Source of the DNA: DAITQM01 sp039794245
GTDB lineage: Bacteria > Pseudomonadota > Gammaproteobacteria > Xanthomonadales > Wenzhouxiangellaceae
Reading direction: 5' to 3'
DNA: 64,000 nt
Assembly (NCBI GenBank): GCA_039794245.1
Contig: JBDIVS010000016.1
Location: 1-64,000, forward strand
Position numbers and translations under genes: made by a program. Below, one piece after another: positions 14,321 to 23,430 of this stretch. Under the pieces are notes generated by a model, which was not told the DNA's origin, searched no databases, and saw only the letters and a list, made by a program, of their open reading frames with translations. Within the stretch, counting starts at the first letter, position 1. Every line of letters starts with the position of its first letter.

Positions 14321-15496
14321 TTAGCGGTGGATTCTCAAGAGCAACAGCGCTGCGGCGGCGGCGAAGGCGGCGGCAACGATAAACGCGGCGGCGGGGGTGA
14401 ACGTCTGCCAGAGGTAGCCGAACAGCAGCGAAGCAGGGAGCAGCATCAGGCCAGCGAGCAGGTGGAACCAGCCGAAGGCACGGCCGAACTGGTCGGGCGG
14501 TGCGAGATCGGCAACGTAGGCTTTTTCGACGCCCTCGGTGGCGGCGATGAACAGCCCGTAAAACGCGAACAGCGGCCACAGCAGCCAGGCACCGGCCGGG
14601 GTCAGAAAACCGAAGGTGAGATAAAAAGCGGCATAAGCCAGCCAGCCTCCGAACAACAGCCGGCGCCGCCCGAAGCGGTCGGAAAGATGCGACAACGGCA
14701 CCGACAACACACTGGCGACCAGCGACACCAGCGCCCACAGCAAGGGCAGCGCGGCCTGGGGGGCGCCGATCTGCGATGCTTTGAGCAACAGGAACAGATT
14801 CGAGGCGTTGGCCAGCGAAAAAACGGCGACGGCGGCGAAGTAACGCCGCAGTTCGGGGGGCAATGCCCGCCAGCGCCAATCGGGCAGCACTGCAACGTGC
14901 AACCTGCCGAGCGGCGCTTCGCGGACGGCAAAAGTCAGGGCCAGCGCCAAGGCCCCGGGTACGGCGGTCCACCAGATGATCTCCCGGATGCCGAGTCCGG
15001 CGGCCAGCATTGCGGCGGCGAGTAGTGGGCCGATCACGGCCCCGGCATGGTCTAGCGCGCGGTGCAGACCGAAGGCCAGGCCGCGCCTTTCGGCATCGAT
15101 GCTGGCGGCGAGCAACGCATCGCGCGGTGCGCTGCGCAAACCCTTGCCGATGCGGTCGGTCACCCGAAGCAGCAGGACCAGCGGCCAGGCCGCAGCAACG
15201 GCGAGCAGCGGTCTGGCCGCGGCGGCCATGCCGTAACCGCTGACGATCCACGGCCGGGTCCGGCCGCTGCGATCGACGAGTGTCCCGGAAACGAGTTTCA
15301 GAAGACTGCTCGCCGCCTCGGCCAGGCCCTCGATCAGACCCAGCGCCCGCGGCCCGGCGAGCAGCACGCCGGTGACATACAGCGGCAACAGCGGGTAAAT
15401 CATCTCGCTGGCCGTATCGTTGAGCAGGCTGATCGCGCCGAGCAGCCAGACGGTGGCGGGTAGATTCAGGCGGGCGAGGCGCATGGGGCTAACCAT
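14321..15496 (-). CDS. MFS transporter
   Basis: The 391-residue protein has about 12 predicted membrane segments and the MFS loop motif variants DRSGRTRPW (after segment 2) and LSDRFGRRRLLFGG (between segments 8 and 9). The family moves small molecules with a proton or other gradient; substrate cannot be inferred. TDRIGKGLRSAPRDALLA in the first half resembles the subset found in gammaproteobacteria near metabolic genes. It stands alone, convergent with the amidohydrolase and 113 bases upstream of the sspB end. Confidence 0.82.
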   Translation of the reverse strand: MVSPMRLARLNLPATVWLLGAISLLNDTASEMIYPLLPLYVTGVLLAGPRALGLIEGLAEAASSLLKLVSGTLVDRSGRTRPWIVSGYGMAAAARPLLAVAAAWPLVLLLRVTDRIGKGLRSAPRDALLAASIDAERRGLAFGLHRALDHAGAVIGPLLAAAMLAAGLGIREIIWWTAVPGALALALTFAVREAPLGRLHVAVLPDWRWRALPPELRRYFAAVAVFSLANASNLFLLLKASQIGAPQAALPLLWALVSLVASVLSVPLSHLSDRFGRRRLLFGGWLAYAAFYLTFGFLTPAGAWLLWPLFAFYGLFIAATEGVEKAYVADLAPPDQFGRAFGWFHLLAGLMLLPASLLFGYLWQTFTPAAAFIVAAAFAAAAALLLLRIHR

Positions 15497-15609
15497 TGGT
15501 TGGGTCTATTTTGCGGGGCCGCGGAACCTGGATTCGTGCGCCCGACAGTGCCCCATCCTAACCTTCCCCAGGATGCGGGGAAAGGTTCACTCCTGGCGAG
15601 ATGCAGGGC

Positions 15610-16068
15610 TTATTTGATGATTTTCAGTTGCGGCCGGCGGCCGGCGCCGGGCGGCGGTTGGGATACGTGATCGGCGGCATTCCCGGCGGCGTCCGCCTCG
15701 GTGCTGTCGGCGTCACCAGCGCCGGCCAGGGCGCCGTCCTCGGCGTCGAAGAGGATGCCGACGCCGTTTTCACGGGCGAAAATACCGAGCACCGCCGGCA
15801 TGGGCAGATACACCGATTGCGTGATGCCGCCGAATCGGGCGACGAAGCTCACGCCGTCGGTATCGATCAGCAGATCGCGCACGGCGCGTGGCGCAATGTT
15901 GAGCACGACCCGCCCATCACGGGCGCTGCCGGGCGGAATGGTGACACCGGGGTGAGCCGCCGCGGCGATCAGGTGCGGCGTCAGGTTGTTGTCGGTGAGC
16001 CAATCGTATATGGCGCGCAGCAGATACGGCCGGCTGGAGGTCAGCGCCGGCCCGGACGGGGCGTTCAC
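15610..16068 (-). CDS. sspB: ClpXP adaptor SspB
   Basis: SspB tethers ssrA-tagged proteins to ClpXP. The 152-residue product has the substrate-binding core: RPYLLRAIYDWLTDNNLTPH at 14-33, then VVLNIAPRAVRDL and FVARFGG. A variable linker follows, and a C-terminal ClpX-binding tail RRPQLKIIK. The gene overlaps sspA by four bases (ATGA), the standard sspA-sspB operon. Length and both functional ends are intact. Confidence 0.93.
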   Translation of the reverse strand: MNAPSGPALTSSRPYLLRAIYDWLTDNNLTPHLIAAAAHPGVTIPPGSARDGRVVLNIAPRAVRDLLIDTDGVSFVARFGGITQSVYLPMPAVLGIFARENGVGILFDAEDGALAGAGDADSTEADAAGNAADHVSQPPPGAGRRPQLKIIK

Positions 16069-16670
16069 TTGTCGCGGATCTCGCGTTCGGCCTGCATCAT
16101 GCTGCGGCGGAAGGAATCGCGGATAAAGATCCGCTCCATGTAGCGCAGAAGTTTAGGCGAACCGCGCCCGATGCTGATGCCGTAGTGCGGCAGGCGCCAG
16201 AGAAACGGCGCGATCAGGCAATCGGCCAAGCTCAACTCGGGGCTGAGCAGAAACGTACCGACACCGAAGATCTCGTCGCTCGCCACCAGGCTCTCGCGGA
16301 TTTGTTTGCGCTGTTTTTCCTGCGCCGCGCCGCTGAGTTTCATCATCGCCTCAGCGGGCAGCACCCAGTCGCGCAGGATGCGGTAGCTGATCTGCCTGAG
16401 CCGGGCCCGCGACAGTGGATCGATCGGCATCAGCGGCGGGTGCGGATAGCGCTCGTCGACATATTCGGCGACCACCCAGGTGCCGTAGAGGACGATTTCA
16501 CGATCGACCAGGGTCGGCGTTTCAGCGTAAGGATTCAGTTCGGCAAGATCGGCGCTGGCCCCCGGCGTTTCATCGACATCGATGAGTTTGACGTTGACGA
16601 CTTTCTCGGCCAGGATAAAACGAATGCGGTGGCATTTGACGCAATCGCTGGCTGTGTAAAGCTCAATCAT
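16065..16670 (-). CDS. sspA: Stringent starvation protein A
   Basis: This 201-residue GST-fold protein binds RNA polymerase and helps acid and starvation responses. It opens MIELYTASDCVKCHRIRFIL with the thioredoxin-like first helix, contains LNPYAETPTLVDRE and a C-terminal all-helical GST domain (SLADCLIAPFLWRLP). It does not catalyse glutathione transfer in known SspA. It is followed by sspB and preceded at 62 bases by the cytochrome c1 gene, the arrangement seen in many gammaproteobacteria. Confidence 0.93.
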   Translation of the reverse strand: MIELYTASDCVKCHRIRFILAEKVVNVKLIDVDETPGASADLAELNPYAETPTLVDREIVLYGTWVVAEYVDERYPHPPLMPIDPLSRARLRQISYRILRDWVLPAEAMMKLSGAAQEKQRKQIRESLVASDEIFGVGTFLLSPELSLADCLIAPFLWRLPHYGISIGRGSPKLLRYMERIFIRDSFRRSMMQAEREIRDK

Positions 16671-16731
16671 GCGATACCTTTGCGGTCAGTGGCTTGGTGT
16701 TGGCGGCGAAAGATGAGAACGAGTGGGGCGA

Positions 16732-17487
16732 TTATTCGACATCCCTCCAATACTCATGTTTCAACAACCAGGCGAACAGCGCGAAAACGACGAGATAAAG
16801 GATCACCCATTTGCCGAGCGGATGGCGTTCGAGGCGGGCCGGCTCGCCGAGATAGGCGAGAAACGTGACCAGATCGCGGATCTTGCCGTGGAAACCGGCT
16901 GCATCGAGCGCCCCCGGGGTGCCGGTCTTGACGCCGACCACCCGGCGCGTTGTCGTGCCGTCGCCATTGGCGTGTTCCTCGAACACCGGTTCTTGTATGC
17001 CCTGCAGCGCCCACAGCGGGTTGGGCATCGAGGTGTTCTCGAAGACGATGTTGTTCCAGCCGTGCGGCCGTTCCGGGTCGCGGTAAAACCCTTCGAGGTA
17101 ACCCATCAGCCAGTCCGTGCCGCGGATGCGCGCCACCAGCGACAGATCCGGCGGCGGGATACCGAACCACGTCCGGGTGTCTTCGACCCTGGCGGCCACC
17201 GTCATCGCATCGCCGATCCTGGCGCCGGGCGGTGCCAACGCGGCGAGGATTTCTTCGTCGCTGTAACCCAGATCCTGGGCCAGGCGCTTGTAGCGCATGT
17301 ATTGTGCGCTGTGGCAGCCTGAACAGTAATCAACGAACAGGCGCACCCCGCGCTGCACCGCGGCGGTATCGAAGACGTTGATGTTCGCTTCCGGCAGATC
17401 TCTTTCGCCGCCGGCGGCAAGGCCGTCGCCCGCCGCAACAAGGACGGCGAGCAACGCCGAACGAATGACAATGTCGATGTGTTTCAT
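16732..17487 (-). CDS. petC: Ubiquinol-cytochrome c reductase cytochrome c1
   Basis: The 251-residue precursor has a signal peptide, one haem-binding CSGCH motif at 55-59, and a C-terminal membrane anchor (VILYLVVFALFAWLL, ~228-243). Met in NTSMPNPLWAL is the likely sixth haem ligand. It accepts electrons from the Rieske protein in the periplasm and passes them to soluble cytochromes. The start at 17487, just after the cytochrome b stop, is chosen over a long in-frame extension that lies inside petB in another frame. Confidence 0.95.
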   Translation of the reverse strand: MKHIDIVIRSALLAVLVAAGDGLAAGGERDLPEANINVFDTAAVQRGVRLFVDYCSGCHSAQYMRYKRLAQDLGYSDEEILAALAPPGARIGDAMTVAARVEDTRTWFGIPPPDLSLVARIRGTDWLMGYLEGFYRDPERPHGWNNIVFENTSMPNPLWALQGIQEPVFEEHANGDGTTTRRVVGVKTGTPGALDAAGFHGKIRDLVTFLAYLGEPARLERHPLGKWVILYLVVFALFAWLLKHEYWRDVE

Positions 17488-17489
17488 TT

Positions 17490-18740
17490 TCAGTGTCCTC
17501 CAGTCACTCGCTCGGGCGGCGTTCGCGTTTTTTCGTATTTGGTGACGAAAGGCAGCAGTATGAAGAAGGCGAAATAGACAAAGGTCCAGAGCCGCGATTC
17601 GATGGTCTGCCCGGTGGTGCCCTCGCCCATGCCGAGCATGCCGAGGCGGAAGAAACTGATGCCGAACAGCACGACGAGCAGCTTGGACTGCCAGCCTTTG
17701 TAACGGATCGAACGCACCCGGCTGCGGTCGAGCCACGGCAGGAAGAACAGCACGGCGATCGCCAGGCCCATCAGCACCACACCGGTCAGCTTGTCGGGCA
17801 CGGCGCGCAAGATGGCGTAAAACGGCGTGAAGTACCAGACCGGGACGATGTGCGGCGGCGTGACCAGCGGATCGGCCGGTATGAAGTTGTCCGGTTCGAG
17901 GAACAGGCCGCCCAGTTCCGGGGCATAAAAGATCACGAAGGCAAACAGCAGCAGAAACACCGCGACGCCAAAAATGTCCTTGACGGTGTAATAGGGATGG
18001 AACGGAATGCCGTCCAGCGGCCGGCCCGCCGCATCCTTGCGCACCTTGATTTCGATACCGTCAGGATTGTTCGAGCCGACCTGGTGGAGGGCGGCGATAT
18101 GCACCACGACCAGGGCCAGCAGGGCGAGCGGCAAGGCGACGACGTGGAGCGCGAAAAAGCGGTTCAGCGTCACGTCGGAGACGAAATAATCGCCGCGGAT
18201 CCATTCGACCAGCGCGTCGCCGACCTGCGGTATGGCGCCGAACAGCGAGATGATGACCTGCGCCCCCCAGTAGGACATCTGGCCCCAGGGCAGGACATAG
18301 CCCATGAATGCCTCGGCCATCAGCACGAGATAGATCAGCATGCCGATGATCCAGATCAACTCGCGCGGCGAGCGGTGCGAACCATAGATGATGCCGCGGA
18401 ACATGTGCAGATAAACGACGATGAAAAACGCCGAGGCGCCGGTGGAGTGCATGTAGCGGATCAGCCAGCCCCATTCGACGTCGCGCATGATGTACTCGAC
18501 CGAGGCGAAGGCTTCGGCGGCCGACGGTTTGTAGTTCATCGTCAGGTAAATGCCGCTGCCGATCTGGATGACTAGAACGAGCAACGCCAGTGAACCGAAG
18601 TAATACCAGAAATTGAAATTCTTGGGTGCGAAATAACCGGCCATGTGGTCATGCCAAAAGCTGCTGATCGGCAGCCGGTAATCGAGCCACTCACCGAGGG
18701 CCCGCAGGTTGCGCGCGATGGAACTGGCGGGACGGGTCAT
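17490..18740 (-). CDS. petB: Ubiquinol-cytochrome c reductase cytochrome b
   Basis: This 416-residue membrane protein carries both b haems and the quinol sites of complex III. The haem-ligand pairs are visible as His98/His112 (RYMHS and VYLHMFRG) and His198/His213 (FFALHVVAL and VVHIAALH), and the quinol-site PEW equivalent lies in DPLVTPPHIVPVWYF. The final helices lead to a soluble basic tail. Its start overlaps the Rieske stop by four bases and it ends two bases before petC, giving a petA-petB-petC transcript. Confidence 0.95.
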   Translation of the reverse strand: MTRPASSIARNLRALGEWLDYRLPISSFWHDHMAGYFAPKNFNFWYYFGSLALLVLVIQIGSGIYLTMNYKPSAAEAFASVEYIMRDVEWGWLIRYMHSTGASAFFIVVYLHMFRGIIYGSHRSPRELIWIIGMLIYLVLMAEAFMGYVLPWGQMSYWGAQVIISLFGAIPQVGDALVEWIRGDYFVSDVTLNRFFALHVVALPLALLALVVVHIAALHQVGSNNPDGIEIKVRKDAAGRPLDGIPFHPYYTVKDIFGVAVFLLLFAFVIFYAPELGGLFLEPDNFIPADPLVTPPHIVPVWYFTPFYAILRAVPDKLTGVVLMGLAIAVLFFLPWLDRSRVRSIRYKGWQSKLLVVLFGISFFRLGMLGMGEGTTGQTIESRLWTFVYFAFFILLPFVTKYEKTRTPPERVTGGH

Positions 18741-19351
18741 GACGCGGCTCCTTCAGGATCGACGCCGATCAGGATGGTGTCGTCGTCGAGAAAGCGGTAC
18801 GGCGGAATCAACAGATTGAGCTGCGCCGGCACGCCTTTATAGACCCGGCCGGCGAGATCGAACTTGGATTTGTGGCACGGGCAGAAAAAGCCGCCGCGCC
18901 AGTTCTCCTCGAACGGCTGCGGCCCGACCTCGGGCACAAGCTGCGGCACACAGCCGAGGTGGGTGCAATGGATGTTGGCGACGAGAAATTCGGGGCGCAG
19001 CGAGCGCATCTGGTTGCGGGCGTATCCCGGCTGCTGTTCGCGCTCCAGCGAATCGGGGTCGCGCAGGTCGCCGCGCACGGCGTTCAGGTTTTCGAGCATC
19101 TCTGGGGTGCGGCGCAGGATACCGATCGTCTGGCCGCGCCACTGCACCTTGAGCAACTCGCCCGGCGCCAAAAGACCGACGTCGACCTGGACCGGGCCAC
19201 CGATCAGTCGTGCCTTGGCGCTCGGTTTCCACGAGGCGAGAAAAGGATAGGCGGCCAACGCCGCGCCCACGGCGCCGACCACGGAGGTGGCCCAGGTCAA
19301 CGCCAGGCGCCGCCCGCGATCGACACCAGGTTCACGATGCTCGTCGGACAT
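18737..19351 (-). CDS. petA: Rieske iron-sulfur subunit of complex III
   Basis: The 204-residue protein has a twin-arginine N-terminus (GRRLALTWATS), one membrane helix (~17-38), and the 2Fe-2S binding boxes CTHLGC (129-134) and CPCHKSKFD (157-165) with both His ligands. It moves electrons from quinol to cytochrome c1. It is the first gene of the petABC operon; the 213-base region to its right, before the outer-membrane gene end at 19565, should contain the promoter. Confidence 0.95.
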   Translation of the reverse strand: MSDEHREPGVDRGRRLALTWATSVVGAVGAALAAYPFLASWKPSAKARLIGGPVQVDVGLLAPGELLKVQWRGQTIGILRRTPEMLENLNAVRGDLRDPDSLEREQQPGYARNQMRSLRPEFLVANIHCTHLGCVPQLVPEVGPQPFEENWRGGFFCPCHKSKFDLAGRVYKGVPAQLNLLIPPYRFLDDDTILIGVDPEGAAS

Positions 19352-19564
19352 GAAATTCTCCCGTCAGATGCCGGCTAAATGATGGTGAAAAACGCCCCGT
19401 TCGTTGTCGTGCCCGCCGGCCCGGGCCGGCCGCACGCGCCGGTACCACGCAGCGTGGCGCAAGGCGCACATCGAATGTGGCATTTTACTCGAAATCCCAC
19501 CGCCGGGACAAACCGCATCCCCCCCGGAACGAGGCGTCTGCGCGGCCTTTGGCTCGGCGCCGCG

Positions 19565-20242
19565 TCAGAGGCGGAAGTGCAGGCCGGCCAGAAGGTCGTG
19601 AGTGAAATAATCGCCGGCGATCAACTGACCGCGCGGGCCGGCCGCGGTCCTGACGTCGCCGAGGTCGGTGTAACGGTACGAAAAATCCAACCACCAGCGG
19701 TCATTCAGGTCGCGGCGCACGCCAATGGCGGTTTTCCAACTGAATTCATCCTGGCCGTCATCAACGCGCAGCGAATCTGCGCCCTGGATGAAACGGGTTT
19801 CGGCCGAGTGATGGGCGTAACCTAGGCCGCCGCCGAGATAGAGCCCCCATTTGCCGCCGAGCGGGATGTCGTAAAAGGCATTGAGATAAAAAGACTGGGT
19901 CGCGACATTGGCCTTGATCAGGCGCGGATCGGTTTCCGTGGTCACCGCGTCGATATCGAAACGGTAGCGCCAGAGGTATTCCAGCTCGACGCGGATCGGG
20001 AAGCCGGTAAAACTCCTGCCGAACGCCGCCGCCAGGCCAGCGACGGCTTCGGGGCTGTCCTCGATCAGGCCGACCGGCGTCGTCTCGCCGCCGAGGCGCA
20101 GGCCCGATACATCGGAAATACCGCCGACGACCTTGAGGCCGGCGTAATAACCTTCGGCCGCTGCACCGGGCGCCCAGAGGATGGCGGCAGCGGTCAACAA
20201 GGCAAGATGCGTGAAGATGCAAGCCGTTCTTATCGTTCGCAT
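19565..20242 (-). CDS. Outer-membrane beta-barrel protein
   Basis: The 225-residue product has a signal peptide ending near APGAAAEG, then alternating strands with aromatic girdles (RVELEYLWRYRFDID, SFYLNAFYDIP, YLGGGLGYAHH, WWLDFSYRYTDLGD) and a C-terminal LLAGLHFRL ending in aromatic-x-Leu. This is the eight-stranded OmpA/OprF-N-like barrel pattern. Role unknown: opacity-type adhesin or structural barrel are both possible. It is a single gene between purF and petA. Confidence 0.75.
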   Translation of the reverse strand: MRTIRTACIFTHLALLTAAAILWAPGAAAEGYYAGLKVVGGISDVSGLRLGGETTPVGLIEDSPEAVAGLAAAFGRSFTGFPIRVELEYLWRYRFDIDAVTTETDPRLIKANVATQSFYLNAFYDIPLGGKWGLYLGGGLGYAHHSAETRFIQGADSLRVDDGQDEFSWKTAIGVRRDLNDRWWLDFSYRYTDLGDVRTAAGPRGQLIAGDYFTHDLLAGLHFRL

Positions 20243-20298
20243 AAAAGCATCCGCTCAGGCAAAAGAAAGGCCATCGTACTCCAACCGGGCAGGCAATC

Positions 20299-21780
20299 TC
20301 ACTCGGCGAGGGCCAGCCCGCGGCGGGTGGAACGGGCACCGTCGGCGCGTTCGCCGGCGAGCTGTTCGAGATAGGCCGGATCGACGCCGGTGACGTAATC
20401 GCCCGAAAAACACGAGGTATCGAAGGCCTCGAGTGCAGGATTGCCTTCGCGGCAGGCCTGGACGAGGTCGCCGAGCCGCTGGTAGAACAGGCGGTCGGCG
20501 CCGATCGCCCGGCGCACGGCTTCCTCGTCGCCGTGGCTGGCGATCAATTCACCGGCCGCCGGCATGTCGATGCCGTAGATGTTGGGATAGCGCACCGGCG
20601 GCGCGGCCGAAGCGAGATAAACGCGGCGCGCCCCGGCGGCCCGGGCCATTTCGATGATCTGCCCGGAGGTCGTGCCGCGGACGATGGAATCATCGACCAG
20701 CAGCACGTTTTTCTTGCGGAATTCGAGCCCGATGGCGTTCAGTTTGCGGTGTACCGAGCGCCGCCGTTCGGCCTGCCCGGCCATGATGAAAGTCCGGCCG
20801 ATATAGCGGTTTTTGACAAAACCTTCGCGGTATTTGACACCCAGGCGCCAGGCCAGGGGCAATGCTGCGGTGCGGCTGGTGTCGGGGATCGGGATCACGA
20901 CGTCGATGTCGTGGTCAGGCCAGGCGGCAAGGATCGTCTCGGCCAGCGTTTCGCCCATGCGCAGCCTGGCCTTGTGCACCGAGATGCGGTCGATCATCGA
21001 ATCGGGACGGGCGAAATAAACGTATTCGAAGATGCACGGTGTATGCCGCCGGGCGAGCGGCGAGCGATATTCGTGCAGGCTGCCGTCGAGGCCGATGAAG
21101 ACGCATTCGGCAGGCGCCAGGTCGCGGACCAGCGTAAATCCCAGCATGTCGAGGGCGACGCTCTCGGAAGCGACCATGTATTCGTCGCCGCCGGCCGCGG
21201 CGCGGCGGCCGAGCACCAGCGGCCGGATGCCGTGCGGATCGCGGAACGCCACGATGCCGCGGCCGACGATCAGCGCCACGGCGGCATAGGCACCGGTGCA
21301 CCTGCGGTGTACTTCATCGACCGCGGCGAACACGGCCGGCGGCGAGAAACTCCCCTGGCGCTGCAATTCATGGGCCAGCACGTTGAGCAGCACTTCGGAA
21401 TCGGAATCGGTGTTCAGGTGGCGCCGGTCGTCGCGATACAACTCGTCGCGCAGCCGGGCGGTATTGATCAGGTTGCCGTTGTGGCCGAGGGCGATACCGT
21501 AGGGCGAATTGACGTACAGCGGCTGCGCTTCGTCGGGGCGGTCGCAACCGGCGGTCGGGTAGCGCACGTGGCCGATCCCGGCGCAGCCTTTCAAGGCTAA
21601 AATGCTGTTCTCGTCGAAGGCGTCGCGGACCAGGCCGGCGGCGCGATGCAGATAAAGACGGCTGTCGTCGAGGGTGGCGATGCCGGCGGCGTCCTGGCCA
21701 CGGTGCTGCAGGACAGTCAGCGCGTCATAGAGGCGGGCGGCGACCGGCTGGCGGCCGCAAATGCCGACGATGCCGCACAT
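20299..21780 (-). CDS. purF: Amidophosphoribosyltransferase
   Basis: PurF makes phosphoribosylamine from PRPP and glutamine, the first purine step. The 493-residue protein starts MCGIVGICG with nucleophile Cys2 after Met removal, has the glutaminase HRGQDAAGIAT, and the PRPP loop VLLVDDSIVRGTTSGQI. Its start overlaps the cvpA stop (TGATG). The cvpA-purF pair follows the folC-SPOR pair as in Escherichia coli and Pseudomonas. Confidence 0.96.
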   Translation of the reverse strand: MCGIVGICGRQPVAARLYDALTVLQHRGQDAAGIATLDDSRLYLHRAAGLVRDAFDENSILALKGCAGIGHVRYPTAGCDRPDEAQPLYVNSPYGIALGHNGNLINTARLRDELYRDDRRHLNTDSDSEVLLNVLAHELQRQGSFSPPAVFAAVDEVHRRCTGAYAAVALIVGRGIVAFRDPHGIRPLVLGRRAAAGGDEYMVASESVALDMLGFTLVRDLAPAECVFIGLDGSLHEYRSPLARRHTPCIFEYVYFARPDSMIDRISVHKARLRMGETLAETILAAWPDHDIDVVIPIPDTSRTAALPLAWRLGVKYREGFVKNRYIGRTFIMAGQAERRRSVHRKLNAIGLEFRKKNVLLVDDSIVRGTTSGQIIEMARAAGARRVYLASAAPPVRYPNIYGIDMPAAGELIASHGDEEAVRRAIGADRLFYQRLGDLVQACREGNPALEAFDTSCFSGDYVTGVDPAYLEQLAGERADGARSTRRGLALAE

Positions 21781-22304
21781 CAGGGGCGCTCCCCGCCCGC
21801 CGCCGGCAGTGCTTCACTGGCGGCCAGATAGTCGCGCAATGATTCGGGCAGCCAGCCGGCGGCGCGCGCTGCAGCTTGCTCGAAGCCCGGCAACAGGCGC
21901 GACTCCCGCCACCACCGATCGGCGGTAAACGGCGTCAGGCGGGCAACGAGTACGGCGATGACCACCAGCACGACCCCGCGGGCCAGGCCGAACAGCATGC
22001 CGATCAGCCGATCGGTGCCATCGAGGCCGGTTTTGTGCACCACCTTGCCGATAAGCCAGGTGGCGAGCGCGCCGATCGCCAGGACAAGAGAAAAGATCGC
22101 ACCGAAGGCGATGATCACGCGCAGCGACGGCGCCTCCACCCATGAGGCCAGGAGGCCGGCACCGGGCGCGGCACCGCTCCACGCCAGCCACAATGCCGCG
22201 AACCAGACGGCAATCGCCATCAACTCGCGGACAAAACCGCGCCACAGACCGACGATGATCGACAAGGCGATCACCGCGACGATGGCGATATCGGCGCCGT
22301 TCAT
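21780..22304 (-). CDS. cvpA: CvpA family membrane protein
   Basis: The 174-residue product has four predicted membrane segments, starting with IAIVAVIALSIIVGLWRGFVRE, the CvpA signature. In Escherichia coli CvpA is needed for colicin V production and bile tolerance; its molecular activity is unclear. Tight coupling to purF (overlapping stop and start) and 20 bases from the SPOR gene place it in a folC-SPOR-cvpA-purF operon. Confidence 0.88.
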   Translation of the reverse strand: MNGADIAIVAVIALSIIVGLWRGFVRELMAIAVWFAALWLAWSGAAPGAGLLASWVEAPSLRVIIAFGAIFSLVLAIGALATWLIGKVVHKTGLDGTDRLIGMLFGLARGVVLVVIAVLVARLTPFTADRWWRESRLLPGFEQAAARAAGWLPESLRDYLAASEALPAAGGERP

Positions 22305-22323
22305 CGGTTTAGCCGCCCGGGCA

Positions 22324-23337
22324 TCAGTGGTACTCGACGATCAGGCCGTCGATCGCCAGCGTTTTGCTGAGCCGGCGGCGGACGTCCAGCGCGTCGTCGC
22401 GGCTGAGTAGCGGCCCGACCTTGACCACCTGCACTAATCCCTCGGGGCGCTGCTGCTGCTCGACGAACGCCGCAAAATCGGCGGCGCGTACTTTTTCCAG
22501 CAGGCGAGTGGCGTTGTCGGCGGTGGAAAACACCCCGAGTTGCACCGCATAACGCTGGACCGGAACCCCGGCCGAAGCGGTGGTCCTGGTCTCGCCTTCC
22601 GGGGCGACCACGCGCGGCCGAAGGCGCGGCAAATCGCCGGCGATCCGCTGCGCCGCGGCCGCCGCTGCACGCTCATCGGCAAACCCGACGGCCCGCACCC
22701 GGTGCAAGGGCTGTTCGGCGCGATAGACCGTGTCGATGCTCGTCCGGTAACCCAGTTCCTCGAGTTGCGAGGCCAGCCGCTCGGCGTTGTTGCTGGAGGC
22801 GAAACTCGCCGCCTGCACCTGCCAGGGGCCACCGCCCGCCTCCGGCGGCGCAGTCGCAGCCGGCGCTTGAACGGTCTGCTCGGTCGAGCCGGCCGTTGCG
22901 GCACGGGGCGTGGATACGGCAGCCTCGGCCGTGACCGGCGCCGCACTCCCTGGCGCCAGAGACTCGCCGGCCACCGATTCGGTTGCCGCCGATTCCACGG
23001 CCGCATCGCCGCCGCCCGGCGCTTCCGTCTCGGGCGGCGGATACAACGGCACCAGCGGCGGGATGGCCGATGTATCGATCACGGGCGCGGCGCCGTTCTG
23101 CTGCACCACAGCCCCGGTGTCCGAGGTGCCCGCCGCGGCGGTGTTTTCCGCCTCGGGGTGGGCGGCAAACGTGCGCGTCTGCATCTCGGGTGCCGGCGGC
23201 GCCGGCGGAATCGCGATGTCGCTCGTCACCTCGCCGGTTTTCACCGGCTCGTCGAACAACATCGGGATGAAAATGACCGCCAGCGCGATCAGGATACTGG
23301 CGCCGAGCAGTCGCTGTTTGAGGGCTGCATCCATCAT
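22324..23337 (-). CDS. SPOR-domain protein (DedD-like), two SPOR repeats
   Basis: The 337-residue protein has one N-terminal membrane helix (~8-25) and a long Pro/Ala/Thr-rich linker. Two SPOR-like modules follow: PWQVQAASFASSNNAERL around 186-260 and YAVQLGVFSTADNATRLL from about 263 to the end. SPOR domains bind denuded glycan strands at the division septum. The E. coli equivalent DedD sits at the same place between folC and cvpA but has one SPOR domain; here the first copy is more divergent. Start could be 23337 or the next Met at 23334. Confidence 0.82.
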   Translation of the reverse strand: MMDAALKQRLLGASILIALAVIFIPMLFDEPVKTGEVTSDIAIPPAPPAPEMQTRTFAAHPEAENTAAAGTSDTGAVVQQNGAAPVIDTSAIPPLVPLYPPPETEAPGGGDAAVESAATESVAGESLAPGSAAPVTAEAAVSTPRAATAGSTEQTVQAPAATAPPEAGGGPWQVQAASFASSNNAERLASQLEELGYRTSIDTVYRAEQPLHRVRAVGFADERAAAAAAQRIAGDLPRLRPRVVAPEGETRTTASAGVPVQRYAVQLGVFSTADNATRLLEKVRAADFAAFVEQQQRPEGLVQVVKVGPLLSRDDALDVRRRLSKTLAIDGLIVEYH

Positions 23338-23402
23338 GTCCCGGCCATCATCGCTTGCCCATCATCGGTCCGCCATTCGCTACTTTGGTGTCTCGCTTGC
23401 CT

Positions 23403-23427
23403 TCTTTCACTGCGGCGCAGTGAAAGA
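23403..23427. repeat. Perfect 11-bp inverted repeat between SPOR gene and folC
   Basis: TCTTTCACTGC and GCAGTGAAAGA flank a three-base loop. The hairpin lies four bases beyond the folC stop on the minus strand, in the 93-base gap before the SPOR gene. No T-run follows on either strand, so it may be an RNA processing or stability hairpin more than a terminator. Confidence 0.6.
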
Positions 23428-23430
23428 GGT

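Noticed and set aside
14310..15251. Arg-rich minus-strand frame overlapping the MFS gene
   Set aside because: Same strand but another frame of an intact MFS transporter; composition is Arg/Ala shadow.
20533..21600. Long open frame antisense to purF
   Set aside because: purF is complete on the other strand; the plus frame is compositional.
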